64,000 nucleotides of DNA from Maricurvus nonylphenolicus (GCF_042854845.1 NZ_AP031498.1:1798001-1862000), one strand, 5' to 3'. Shown: positions 44,695 to 53,429, counted from the first letter of the stretch. The notes: generated by a model not told the origin, from the letters alone. A program made the numbers and translations.

Positions 44695-44870
44695 GGATTT
44701 CCCAAGGGTGGGGGCTGCCTATGACCAATCAGGCTGCGTTTAAGACTTGTACTGGGGCGAGGAGCGTTTACGAGGACTGTCTGAGCGTTTTACAGCGAGT
44801 TCCGCAAGTGCGATCGCCCCAGTACAAGTCTTGCAGCCGGGAATAGGTAGCCCCCACTCTTGGGAAAGCC
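44695..44870 (+). repeat. Palindromic element family B, copy 2
   Basis: A 176-bp copy of the element at 33318, same orientation, 44 bases after A copy 3. The outer stem is 44695-44716 with 44849-44870 (two mismatches). The inner stem AAGACTTGTACTGGGGCGA pairs with TCGCCCCAGTACAAGTCTT. The bases that differ from copy 1 (GTCCTGAGG against GTACTGGGG) are compensated on the opposite arm. The shared core ACCAATCAGGCTGCGTTTAA and the apical ACGAGGACTGTCTGAGCG are unchanged. Confidence 0.92.
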
Positions 44871-44902
44871 GGGGAGTGGCACTTCTCAAAAAAAACGATT
44901 AC

Positions 44903-44985
44903 AAAAAAAGGGGAATGCGATAACTCACATTCCCCATCTTAAGACTGTGCGTTAATTATGAGAGAGAGCAAAACGCACAAAAGAG
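44903..44985 (-). ncRNA. Candidate minus-strand small RNA (3' part)
   Basis: On the minus strand, GGGGAATG, a 10-base loop, CATTCCCC and a run of seven T form an intrinsic terminator (44935 down to 44903). No minus-strand gene lies upstream of it. Just before it, TGTGCGTT and AACGCACA (44979-44946) form a second stem whose loop contains GCTCTCTCTC. Two stems, a CU-rich loop and a U-tail are the usual shape of trans-acting small RNAs. The 5' end is not defined (perhaps 45000-45040); no strong -10/-35 pair was found. The loop is complementary to GAGAGAGC at the ribosome sites of the alpha-subunit and LuxR genes. Confidence 0.35.
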
Positions 44986-45068
44986 ACCCAACTGCCTGTA
45001 AATTCCGATAGCAACAGAATTACCAACAGAAAGCCCTTGTAGTGTAAATAAAAAGCTTAGCAATCTAA

Positions 45069-45084
45069 CCTGACTAAAGTTAGG
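45069..45084 (+). promoter_or_regulatory. Operator-like site upstream of the acyl-CoA synthetase
   Basis: CCTGACTAAAGTTAGG, centred in the near-perfect dyad TAACCTGACTAAAGTTAGGTTA-like region 45067-45088, ending 59 bases before the start codon. A partial inverted second site (TTTGGTTGGGG) follows at 45089-45098. It belongs to the shared motif seen at 33538, 33561, 36138, 53414 and 54457. Confidence 0.55.
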
Positions 45085-45143
45085 TTATTTGGTTGGGGAG
45101 TCTGGTTATATTAGATCTTATAGATAAGAGTTAGGATTTAGAT

Positions 45144-46760
45144 ATGATCAGTTCGATGCAGAATTTACCGCTGCTTACCTCTGCGTTTATTCGTCATGCC
45201 AATCGTTGGCACCCCGAGGTAGAAATTGTGTCCCAGAATACCGAGGGCGGGCAGTTTCGTTATACCTACGGTCGAGCCTATCAACGTATTTGTAAGTTGG
45301 CTAATGCCTTATTGGGGCTGGGTATTCAATCTGGCGACCGTATCGCAACGCTGGCCTGGAATAACCATCGCCACTTTGAGGCCTATTATGGGATTTCCGG
45401 TATTGGTGCCGTTACTCATACGATTAATCCTCGCTATACCCCGGAACAGATTACTTACATTATTAATCACGCCCAAGATGAATATGTGCTGTTGGACAGT
45501 ACGTTTCTGCCGTTGTTGGAGCGTGTTGCCGATAAATGTCCGTCAGTAAAGGGATATATTCTGTTGGCGAATCGAGATCAGGTGCCTGCGGTAAGTAATT
45601 TAACCAACTTGGTGAGTTACGAGGACTTTATCAGTGATGCCTGTGATGAGTTTAGTTGGCCTGATCTAGATGAAAACATCACTGCTTCATTGTGTTATAC
45701 CTCTGGTACTACGGGTAATCCAAAGGGCGTGGCTTACAGTCATCGCTCTACGGCTTTGCATGCCTTATGCGCATCCCTGCCTGATTGTTTAGGCTTAAGT
45801 AAGCAGGATAGTGTTCTGCCCATCGTTCCCCTGTTTCATATTAATGCCTGGGAGTTACCCTATTGTTGTGCCATGACGGGGGCTAAGCTGGTGCTTCCTG
45901 GTCCTAATCTGGATGGGCAAAGTCTCTATCAACTGTTAAGTGATGAGCAGGTCACCTTATCTGCCGGTGTACCAACCTTGTGGCTGGGTTTGCTGAATTA
46001 TATGAATGAACATAATTTGGATTTGCCGAAACTGGAGCGCGTTGGAGTAGGGGGATCGGCCTGTCCTACTGATACCATCAAGCAGTTACATGAAAAGTAC
46101 AGCATTCGTGCCATGCACGGTTGGGGCATGACAGAAACCAGTTCTGTAGTGACGCTGAATACCGACTATGCACCGGCCGATGATGATTTATTGGATGAGT
46201 ACTACGCGGCCAAGGCAAAAGTGGGTACGCCCATCTGGGGCAGTGATATCAAGATTGTTGATGAGTCGGGAGCTGAATTACCTCGTGATGGTAAAGCGTC
46301 CGGTGAGTTAATGGTAAAGGGCCACTGGGTTGTTAACCAATACTATGGGCAGGATAAGCCTTGTACCGATGACGGGTGGTTTGCGACGGGGGATGTGGCC
46401 ACTATTGATTCGCAGGGGCGTATGCAGTTAACCGATCGCCTGAAAGATATCATTAAATCCGGTGGTGAATGGATCAGTTCAGTTGAGCTTGAAGATATTG
46501 CTACGTCTCACCCTGATGTCGCCCAAGCAGCGGTGATTGGCGTGCCACATCCCAAGTGGGATGAAAGGCCTTTGCTGGTGGTAACCTGTAAAGACAATGT
46601 CTCGGTAGACTCTCCATCAATGCAGGACTTCTTTACGGGCAAAATCGCCAAATGGGCGATTCCCGAGGCTACTGTTGTAGTGGATCAGTTGCCCATTGGT
46701 GCGACCGGTAAAATCCATAAGCTGACTTTGCGAGAAGAGTATAAAAACTTTTACAGTTAA
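45144..46760 (+). CDS. Long-chain acyl-CoA synthetase (AMP-forming)
   Basis: A 538-residue ANL-superfamily ligase. The AMP-binding P-loop is CYTSGTTGNPKGVAYSHRS. The A5 region is HGWGMTETSSVVTLN. The A7-A10 motifs include GWFATGDVATIDSQGRMQLTDRLKDIIKSGGEWISS and the catalytic lysine in LPIGATGKIHKLTLREEY. It activates a carboxylic acid to its CoA thioester, the entry step for beta-oxidation of a side chain. It is monocistronic: an operator-like site precedes it and a terminator follows. Its exact acid substrate (fatty, sterol side chain or aryl-alkanoate) cannot be told. Confidence 0.92.
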   Translation: MISSMQNLPLLTSAFIRHANRWHPEVEIVSQNTEGGQFRYTYGRAYQRICKLANALLGLGIQSGDRIATLAWNNHRHFEAYYGISGIGAVTHTINPRYTPEQITYIINHAQDEYVLLDSTFLPLLERVADKCPSVKGYILLANRDQVPAVSNLTNLVSYEDFISDACDEFSWPDLDENITASLCYTSGTTGNPKGVAYSHRSTALHALCASLPDCLGLSKQDSVLPIVPLFHINAWELPYCCAMTGAKLVLPGPNLDGQSLYQLLSDEQVTLSAGVPTLWLGLLNYMNEHNLDLPKLERVGVGGSACPTDTIKQLHEKYSIRAMHGWGMTETSSVVTLNTDYAPADDDLLDEYYAAKAKVGTPIWGSDIKIVDESGAELPRDGKASGELMVKGHWVVNQYYGQDKPCTDDGWFATGDVATIDSQGRMQLTDRLKDIIKSGGEWISSVELEDIATSHPDVAQAAVIGVPHPKWDERPLLVVTCKDNVSVDSPSMQDFFTGKIAKWAIPEATVVVDQLPIGATGKIHKLTLREEYKNFYS

Positions 46761-46772
46761 AATCATAAACAG

Positions 46773-46796
46773 GCCGGGCATTATCCCGGCTTTTTT
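46773..46796 (+). terminator. Rho-independent terminator after the acyl-CoA synthetase
   Basis: GCCGGG, loop CATTAT, CCCGGC followed by six T. Confidence 0.88.
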
Positions 46797-46811
46797 ATTG
46801 ATAGTCTTTTT

Positions 46812-48443
46812 TTACTTGTAATCCCTTTCTACCTTTAAACCCAGGGCTTTGGTTTCCTCGCTGATTCCCTCAATACCTTTGTAGGGCCGATCACGATTTT
46901 CCTTACGGTGTGGATAGCGTTGAATCTGTCGTTCATGCCGGGCTTTCATATGATCAAACGGTGCCCAGGCCCACAGGTAAGGTGGCATGGTCATATGTTC
47001 TTCACGGGGATCTTTGTATAAGTCGGTAAAACCGTTGCCTACCAACCCGGGTCTGTCGCCAATCCATACGCGTTTAAATTGTTGTTTGATGGATGCAGCG
47101 AGTTGATTACCGGTATAGATATGCAAGTAATCACGACGGGAGTGGCCATCGCCTTGTAGTAACAAAGCGGTTTGATCTATACCATCGATAACTCGATCAC
47201 GGGGAATATAGTTACTCGCCTGTCCCAAGTGGGCAAAGGTAGTAAATAAATCGTGAATACTCACCATGTCACCCACAATCTGATTGGCTTTTATGGTACC
47301 GGGCCACCAGGCAAACGCGGGGACACGAACTCCACCTTCGAGGTAGTCACCTTTACCACCGCGGAAGATGGACTCACGAGGACCTATAGGGGCCAGTTCA
47401 TGCATAGGGCCATTATCGGCCATGGCAACCACTAGGGTATTTTCCGCAATGCCCAGTTCGGTTAGCAGATCAAGTAAATCTCCGATGTCACGATCCAGGC
47501 GTTTTAAGCCTTCACTAAAGGGGGTATTGCCGTTAGTGGTTAACTCATTGGGCGCCAACATAAAGTCATACAGGTGCGGCCAGTAGGCCATATAAAACGG
47601 TTTATTGCTGTCGGCGTTGATTTTGATGTAATCCAACAATTGTTGTTTATTGGTTTTTAACAACGCTTTGTAATCTTTGGCGCTGGTGCCGGTAAACAGT
47701 TTGGGCTTTTCGCCTTTGCGGCCTTCCAGTTGGTTGATGTAAGCCTGAGGACGAAACAGTTTATCCAACGTGTAGTGCTTGTCCCACTGTGAAGGGAAGA
47801 ACCCCTGAATGCCGCCGCCGGGAATCATCTGCGGTTGCCAGGTCATAAACGGGAACTGGTTGTACATGGAAAAGTTAGCGTAGTCGAAACCCTGGTGATT
47901 CATATAGCTGGATTCGATATCTCCCTGGTGCGCCTTGCCGATAAACGCGGTGTTGTAACCGGCTTTGGATAACACTTCGGCAATGGTGACTTCATCGGCG
48001 TGCAAACCCATACCGTCGGGTGGAAAGCCGACTTTGGTCATGGCGGCACGCACTGCCAGGCGACCGGTTAATGCGGCGGTGCGCGTGGGGGTACAGGATG
48101 GCTCGGTATACATGCGGGTAAAACTGATACCTTCATCGGCCATGCGATTTATGCGCGGCGTATCTATACCCAGGACTTTATTCATTTCGGGGATGCCCAC
48201 TTCCCCCAGGCTGTTGTCGTCCCACATGACGTGAATAATGTTGGGTCGTTTGCCGTTTTTCTTTTCCAGTGCTGCAAGCAACTTATCGAGTTGTTGATCC
48301 TGTTGCTGCCATTGGGCTTGGTGCTGCTGGTGCAGCTGTTCAAATTCCGCTTCGTAGATGATGGGTTTGGCAGAGATTGCCGGTAATGATGCCAGACAGG
48401 CGCTAATCATTGTCAGTGCGCCCAGTGATCGTAAAGAAACCAT
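46812..48443 (-). CDS. Secreted formylglycine sulfatase 1
   Basis: A 543-residue sulfatase with a signal peptide (to about residue 25, PAISAK). The formylglycine motif C-x-P-x-R is Cys117-Thr-Pro-Thr-Arg121, in EPSCTPTRTAALTGR. The N-terminal metal ligands are Asp75-Asp76 in HVMWDDNSLGEVG, and the second metal site is in VVAMADNGPMHELAP. A Gln-rich coiled stretch (about 36-60) precedes the domain. It should hydrolyse sulfate (or possibly phosphonate) esters in the periplasm after Cys-to-formylglycine conversion; no maturase gene is nearby. GGAG precedes the start. It is divergent from an AraC regulator and paralogous to the second sulfatase. Confidence 0.92.
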   Translation of the reverse strand: MVSLRSLGALTMISACLASLPAISAKPIIYEAEFEQLHQQHQAQWQQQDQQLDKLLAALEKKNGKRPNIIHVMWDDNSLGEVGIPEMNKVLGIDTPRINRMADEGISFTRMYTEPSCTPTRTAALTGRLAVRAAMTKVGFPPDGMGLHADEVTIAEVLSKAGYNTAFIGKAHQGDIESSYMNHQGFDYANFSMYNQFPFMTWQPQMIPGGGIQGFFPSQWDKHYTLDKLFRPQAYINQLEGRKGEKPKLFTGTSAKDYKALLKTNKQQLLDYIKINADSNKPFYMAYWPHLYDFMLAPNELTTNGNTPFSEGLKRLDRDIGDLLDLLTELGIAENTLVVAMADNGPMHELAPIGPRESIFRGGKGDYLEGGVRVPAFAWWPGTIKANQIVGDMVSIHDLFTTFAHLGQASNYIPRDRVIDGIDQTALLLQGDGHSRRDYLHIYTGNQLAASIKQQFKRVWIGDRPGLVGNGFTDLYKDPREEHMTMPPYLWAWAPFDHMKARHERQIQRYPHRKENRDRPYKGIEGISEETKALGLKVERDYK

Positions 48444-48584
48444 AAAACACTCCTGTTAGGTGAATCTTGCTTACAGCCTAATGGGAGGGGGCGCTTTACG
48501 GGATCATAAAAACGAACTAAAAGTAATTTAAGCGAATTTATCTTTGTGGCAGTATTTATCGGTTATTCCTGAGTGGTGGCAGCT

Positions 48585-49568
48585 ATGTTGCAGCAGTGTC
48601 TGGATATTTTAAGCAGTTATCAGGCTATTCATGCGACCGATGCCGGGATGTTTGAAAAGACCGTCAATCGGTTGATGGAAAAGCGTCATGTCGAAAGTGA
48701 TGAGGGCGAAGTCATGATCGATTCTGCCTGGATTCGATTGCCCTATAGCGGTATTGGTATTGTCTGTCACCAGTCCAACAATCATGTGGTGTTTGAAGAA
48801 AAGGCGCGCAGTGCACAGCTTCTGGTCCCGCTACAGGGTTATGTGGATGATCTGATAACCAACCTCACAATTAAGCCCGGTATGGCAAAGGTCATTGCGC
48901 CAGGTGATACGGTTGAACTTTACTGGCGCGAGTGTTGTATCGCTATTGTGGTCCGAGTTGATGAAACCACGCTTGGCGATTTTATTACCCGGTTATATCC
49001 CGAGCGCCACCGCATCATTTGGGACTTGCCGCGGCAGCTGGATTTAACCCATACCAACAGTGCCAGTTTGCAGAGCACATTAAGCCTGCTCGTCACGGAG
49101 CTCTCCAATCAGCAGTCGTTACTGCAGGCGGGTATCACCAGCAATTTGATTGACGAGTTACTGTTAACTAGCTGGTTACATATCAGTATGGACAGTGACC
49201 GACAAGCTACCCTAAGTCATCGTCCCTATGTGCAAAACGCCGCGCTACGGCGGGCGGTAAATTATATCTATGATCACCTGCAGGAAGAGATCCATCTGGA
49301 TGCTATAGCTCAAGCCGCCGGCTTGGGCGAACGCAGTGTACAAAAGCAGTTTGATCGCCACTTTGGTGTCAGCCCCATGCGCTTTGTGCGGCGGGAAAAA
49401 CTTAAACAGGTCAGAGCAAGTTTATTGCAGGCAGATCCGCAACAGGCTCAGGTCGGCGATATCGCTGCCGCCTGGGGCTTCTATCATACCGGGCATTTCT
49501 CCCGTCTTTACAAACAGGAGTTTGGGGAATCGCCCTCGGCAACACTGGCCAGTCGCTATACTCAATAG
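48585..49568 (+). CDS. AraC-family regulator between the two sulfatases
   Basis: A regulator of about 327 residues with an AraC-binding-like cupin domain (about 1-190) and a C-terminal AraC HTH (about 225-325: LDAIAQAAGLGERSVQKQFD, then GDIAAAWGFYHTGHFSRLYK). GTG 48573 is an alternative start four codons upstream; neither has a good ribosome site. It is divergent from sulfatase 1 and lies 123 bases upstream of sulfatase 2, which makes it the natural candidate controller of both. It is a close structural relative of the AraC protein at 53436. Confidence 0.9.
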   Translation: MLQQCLDILSSYQAIHATDAGMFEKTVNRLMEKRHVESDEGEVMIDSAWIRLPYSGIGIVCHQSNNHVVFEEKARSAQLLVPLQGYVDDLITNLTIKPGMAKVIAPGDTVELYWRECCIAIVVRVDETTLGDFITRLYPERHRIIWDLPRQLDLTHTNSASLQSTLSLLVTELSNQQSLLQAGITSNLIDELLLTSWLHISMDSDRQATLSHRPYVQNAALRRAVNYIYDHLQEEIHLDAIAQAAGLGERSVQKQFDRHFGVSPMRFVRREKLKQVRASLLQADPQQAQVGDIAAAWGFYHTGHFSRLYKQEFGESPSATLASRYTQ

Positions 49569-49691
49569 ATTGATGCTTTGCACAAGAATGCTAGCTGTAT
49601 GCGTTTTTGGGTTAGTGCGTGCACAGGGCTGATAACGACTGGGCTCTGGCTGAGTTAGTCTAGAAGGGATAATTACTGGAGGAGTACCCAC

Positions 49692-51359
49692 GTGAAATTT
49701 CAACCACTCTGGGCATTTGCTGCCTGCTTATTGAGTTTGTCGGCCTGCGCCAGGGATGCCAGCCAGCAAGCAATTGTGCACGATGCTGAGCACTATGTGT
49801 TGTTGTCGCAAAATGGCGAGCAATGGCAAAAAGAAGATAAAACCATTGATGCAAAACTGGCGGAGTTACGCAAGAAATACGGTAAGGCACCCAATATTGT
49901 GCACGTCTTGTGGGACGATACCTCTTACGGCGATGTGGGTATTCCGGCAATCAATATTATCCGAGGTTTCTCCACACCGAATATTAATAGAATGGCCGCC
50001 GAAGGGGCCATGTATTCTCGCATGTATTCAGAGCCATCCTGCACGCCGACCCGTGCCGCAGCGATGACTGGCCGTCATCCTGTGCGTAATGGCATGTACG
50101 GTGTGGGTTTTCCGATTGAATATAAAGGTTTAAGCGGGCAGGAAAAAACTATTGCCGAAGTCTTGTCTGAAGCCGGTTATGCCACCGCGTTTTACGGTAA
50201 GTGGCATTTGGGGGATATCGAAGAAAGTTATCCGCATAACCAGGGCTTTGATGAAGCATTGTTTACGCCATACAACCAAGTGTTAAGTCTGTGGAATAAA
50301 ATGGGCGAAGGGGTTAATGCGGTACAGGGTTTAATTAAACCCATGCTGGTCAAAGATCCTTACGCTAAAGATAAAGGCTTTACCGCAAGTGGCTGGGTCA
50401 TGACCCTGGAAGGCAAAAAAGGCCAACAGGCCCAAGAGTGGGGTGATACCAGTCACAATACCTATGTAAAAATCGATCCCGAAAGTCAGAAGCGCACATT
50501 GGATTTTATCCGTCGTAATGCTGATGGTGATAAACCTTTTTATGTGGCTTACTGGCCCAACATGACCAGCTTTATTCCCAATCCTAAAAAGCGCACCTTA
50601 TCACGCAGTCTGTTCGGTGAGAGCATGCAATACAATGTGGATGCCTTTATTGGTCGCTTAATGGAGGAATTAAAAACGCTAAAGATTGCTGAAAACACCC
50701 TGGTGATTGCCATGGCGGATAACGGCCCCATGTCCCATAACCCGCCTCCTGGTTTGGGCATGACTGAAACGATTTTCCGTGGCGGTAAAGGTGACTTTAC
50801 CGAAGGTGGTGTGCGTGTACCGGCGTTTGCCTGGTGGCCCGGTGTAGTTGAACCGCAACTGGTGGGTGATATTTTCCATGTGACTGACTTGTATACCACC
50901 TTTGCACGACTTGGACAGGCTACCACGCATATTCCCCGTGACAGGGTGATTGACGGTGTTGATCAAACCTCGCTGATTCTGAATGGTGATACCCATAGTC
51001 GTCGTGATTATGTGCATATTTACACTGGCCCCGTGTTAGGCGCGACGGTTAAAGGTCACTGGAAGTTTCACTGGGTAAACGATGATCCCACCAGCAAGAG
51101 TGGAATTGGTGCGGCTATGTATAACCTGCTTAATGATACCCGTGAACATAACCCGGTATTGGTTAATGGTGTGCCTCATTTGGAAGGTTTCAAGCGTATG
51201 CGTAAGCGTCATTTGATGACGCGTAAGCAGTATCCCGATGCGCCAGCAGGGGAAGGGGATGCCTATACCGGTATTGAAAATGCAAGGCCTGAAACCCTGG
51301 CCGCTTCCAAACGGGATAATTATATTCCAACTCCGTCTCGGGTCGCTGGTTCAGAATAA
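49692..51359 (+). CDS. Lipoprotein formylglycine sulfatase 2
   Basis: A 555-residue paralogue of sulfatase 1; the two align without gaps at the active site (Cys117-Thr-Pro-Thr-Arg121 in EPSCTPTRAAAMTGRHPVR). The metal ligands are Asp75-Asp76 in HVLWDDTSYGDVG, and VIAMADNGPMSHNPP carries the second metal site. This one has a lipobox LSAC (Cys19) with Ala at the next position, so outer-membrane anchoring is likely. Translation starts at GTG 49692 behind GGAGGA. Different anchoring (soluble periplasmic against lipoprotein) suggests the pair share or sequentially process a sulfated substrate. Confidence 0.92.
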   Translation: MKFQPLWAFAACLLSLSACARDASQQAIVHDAEHYVLLSQNGEQWQKEDKTIDAKLAELRKKYGKAPNIVHVLWDDTSYGDVGIPAINIIRGFSTPNINRMAAEGAMYSRMYSEPSCTPTRAAAMTGRHPVRNGMYGVGFPIEYKGLSGQEKTIAEVLSEAGYATAFYGKWHLGDIEESYPHNQGFDEALFTPYNQVLSLWNKMGEGVNAVQGLIKPMLVKDPYAKDKGFTASGWVMTLEGKKGQQAQEWGDTSHNTYVKIDPESQKRTLDFIRRNADGDKPFYVAYWPNMTSFIPNPKKRTLSRSLFGESMQYNVDAFIGRLMEELKTLKIAENTLVIAMADNGPMSHNPPPGLGMTETIFRGGKGDFTEGGVRVPAFAWWPGVVEPQLVGDIFHVTDLYTTFARLGQATTHIPRDRVIDGVDQTSLILNGDTHSRRDYVHIYTGPVLGATVKGHWKFHWVNDDPTSKSGIGAAMYNLLNDTREHNPVLVNGVPHLEGFKRMRKRHLMTRKQYPDAPAGEGDAYTGIENARPETLAASKRDNYIPTPSRVAGSE

Positions 51360-51374
51360 AAACGATCAGCCAAT

Positions 51375-51403
51375 AAAAAAGGCCGCACGTTGCGGCCTTT
51401 TTT
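51375..51403. terminator. Bidirectional terminator between convergent genes
   Basis: AAAAAAGGCCGCA, loop CGT, TGCGGCCTTTTTT. It serves sulfatase 2 (+) and the SnoaL-like gene (-). Confidence 0.92.
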
Positions 51404-51420
51404 ATGACTGTAATTTACCC

Positions 51421-51900
51421 TTAAGCCTGTGGATCAATCACAGGTACTTCTCCGAAGTTGTTGTTATAGGGCGATAAAACCTCAATATTTATTTTCACTT
51501 TCTTAAACAACCATTCACCGTTTACCTTCACATATTCATCACTGTAAGACGCACAGTGCCAGCAGCCGGTTTTAGTCTCACCCATGGCAAATGTCATGGG
51601 CTCCCATAATAACCAATTGCCTGTCGCCATATCATTATCAACCTCAATTATCGGGTTGGTGACATAGTGCAACGCCCAGGGGACCATGGCTGAAGATTGG
51701 CTAAAAAATGCTTTAATTGCAGAGCGTCCTTCGTTATAACCCAATATACCGCCATCCCAAATCGCATCTTCGGCAAACAGTGGCGCTAGGGCTTCTGGGT
51801 TGTAGTTATCATCACAGGCCAGACAGTAGCGGGCCTTTAAATGACGGATGGCTTCAATATCTTCCAGGCGTTGAATACGGGCCAGGAGTTCATCATTCAT
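51421..51900 (-). CDS. SnoaL-like (NTF2-fold) protein 1
   Basis: A 159-residue cone-shaped NTF2-fold protein of the SnoaL_4 type. The N-terminal helix RIQRLEDIEAIRHLKARYCLACDD, followed by LAPLFAEDAIWDGG, is typical. This fold covers ketosteroid isomerases, dehydratases such as BaiE and ring-hydroxylation beta subunits, all acting on hydrophobic ring compounds. It is the last gene of a probable minus-strand operon AraC-amidase-SnoaL; the amidase stop is 14 bases upstream. The reaction is not known. Confidence 0.8.
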   Translation of the reverse strand: MNDELLARIQRLEDIEAIRHLKARYCLACDDNYNPEALAPLFAEDAIWDGGILGYNEGRSAIKAFFSQSSAMVPWALHYVTNPIIEVDNDMATGNWLLWEPMTFAMGETKTGCWHCASYSDEYVKVNGEWLFKKVKINIEVLSPYNNNFGEVPVIDPQA

Positions 51901-51914
51901 GGTTCATACCTCAA

Positions 51915-53351
51915 TTATTGTTGATTGGACTCGAAAGGGGTTAAGTCGGGGTGTTGTTTGTGCCACTCGGTCACGCGTTCATAGTTGTGTCCTGTGCGTA
52001 TCAATTGTTCTTCACCCAAATGATCCGCCACAAACTGCACGCTGAGCGGCAGACCGCTGCTGTGTTTGCCGGCAGGCATATTCAGCGTGGGGTTGCCGGT
52101 AAAGTTGTAGGGCGCAATAAAACTCATTAGCGGTGCAATCGCTTCAGGCGGCAGTACCGCTTCATTGGGAACCTCGTCCAACGAGAAGGGCGGGGTAGGC
52201 ATGGCGGGACAAGCAATCACATCGCACACGGCAAATGCCTTGCGTAAAATGCTCTTGGCATAATCTCTAGCGGCTAAGCTGCGGGTATAGTCTGCAGCGC
52301 TGAGCTGATTGCCGTAATCCAGCAATTGTTTAAAGTGAGGGCCATAGTCCTCGGCTTGCGAAGGGTAATAATCCTGGTGGGCGCTCAAGGCTTCAGCAGC
52401 CGTGACCGGGTACCAGTGATTATTGAGTTCAGTAATCGCCGTGATATCGACAGTTACTCGTGTAGCACCCTGTGATTCAAGCACAGTGACAGCATCGAAT
52501 ACCGCCTGAGCAACTTCGGGGTCTACATTATCGGTGATATAGGTTTCATCAATGCCAATACGCAAGCCCTGAGCCGATAGTTGAGTAGCTTGCTGAATGC
52601 TTCGTTGCGGTTGCTGGATGCTGGCACCATCTCGACTGTCATAACCAGCAATGGCATCCAGCATAATGGTGGCATCTTCTACTGAGCGAGCGAGAGGGCC
52701 TATATGATCGAGACTATGAGCAAGGGCAAAGCTGCCGTAGCGACTAACCAAACCGTAAGTGGGTTTTAGCCCTACCACGTTATTGCAAGCAGCCGGAAAG
52801 CGAATAGAGCCTCCGGTGTCGGTACCCAGGGAGGCAAAACACAGGCTCGCAGATGTCGCGACCCCTGAGCCGCTAGAGCTTACACCTGTCCAGGCTTTTG
52901 GATTCCATGGATTTACTGGGGCCTTAAGGCTGGGGTGATAACCGCCCTGAGCGAACTCAGTCATATTGAGTTTGCCGAGAATAATAGCGCCGGCTTGCTC
53001 CAACTTATCAACAACAGCGGCATTGTGATCACTGTGCCAGTTTTGCAGGATCTTCGACGCGCAGGTTGTGGGAGCGAAGTCCGTGAAAAACAGATCCTTT
53101 ATCGCAATAGGGATACCGTGTAAGGGGCCTTTGTAATCTCCGGCTTTTATCTCGCGTTCGGTTTGCTGTGCACGATCCAGCGCATGTTCGGCACTGATGG
53201 CCAGGTAGGCGTGTAATTGCGGGTTGAGACGTTGAATACGGCTCAACATGGCATGGGTTAACTCAACAGGGGATAACTGTTGCTGTTCAATCAGCGGGGC
53301 TATGTCACTAATTGTTGATTGACACAGGGTATCCAGGCTTTCAGCGCCCAT
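51915..53351 (-). CDS. Amidase-signature-family hydrolase
   Basis: A 478-residue amidase-signature enzyme. The catalytic Lys is in PIAIKDLFFT. The Ser-cisSer pair lies in the Gly/Ser-rich GVSSSGSGVATSASLCFASL and GTDTGGSIRFPAA, followed by the family GLKPTYGLVSRYG. No signal peptide, so it is cytoplasmic. ATG 53351 was chosen for its GAGGAG eight bases upstream; an earlier in-frame ATG (53387) lacks one. An operator-like site lies 62 bases before the start. The family hydrolyses amides or esters; which one is unknown. Confidence 0.9.
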   Translation of the reverse strand: MGAESLDTLCQSTISDIAPLIEQQQLSPVELTHAMLSRIQRLNPQLHAYLAISAEHALDRAQQTEREIKAGDYKGPLHGIPIAIKDLFFTDFAPTTCASKILQNWHSDHNAAVVDKLEQAGAIILGKLNMTEFAQGGYHPSLKAPVNPWNPKAWTGVSSSGSGVATSASLCFASLGTDTGGSIRFPAACNNVVGLKPTYGLVSRYGSFALAHSLDHIGPLARSVEDATIMLDAIAGYDSRDGASIQQPQRSIQQATQLSAQGLRIGIDETYITDNVDPEVAQAVFDAVTVLESQGATRVTVDITAITELNNHWYPVTAAEALSAHQDYYPSQAEDYGPHFKQLLDYGNQLSAADYTRSLAARDYAKSILRKAFAVCDVIACPAMPTPPFSLDEVPNEAVLPPEAIAPLMSFIAPYNFTGNPTLNMPAGKHSSGLPLSVQFVADHLGEEQLIRTGHNYERVTEWHKQHPDLTPFESNQQ

Positions 53352-53413
53352 AAAGATCTCCTCATTATCTTTTGCTGTGTATAGCAATATGCAGGAGGAG
53401 GGTGCGGAAGGCG

Positions 53414-53429
53414 CCTAACCAAAGCAGGG
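53414..53429 (-). promoter_or_regulatory. Operator-like site upstream of the amidase gene
   Basis: CCTAACCAAAGCAGGG on the plus strand, 62 bases before the amidase start and 7 bases from the end of the AraC gene. It is nearly the same as the site before the molybdoenzyme operon (CCCAACCAAAGCTAGG). Confidence 0.5.

Noticed and set aside
48444..48572. A copy of the shared operator motif between sulfatase 1 and its AraC gene
   Set aside because: TTAGGTGAATC...GCCTAATGGG has loose resemblance only; the spacing and centre do not match the other sites.
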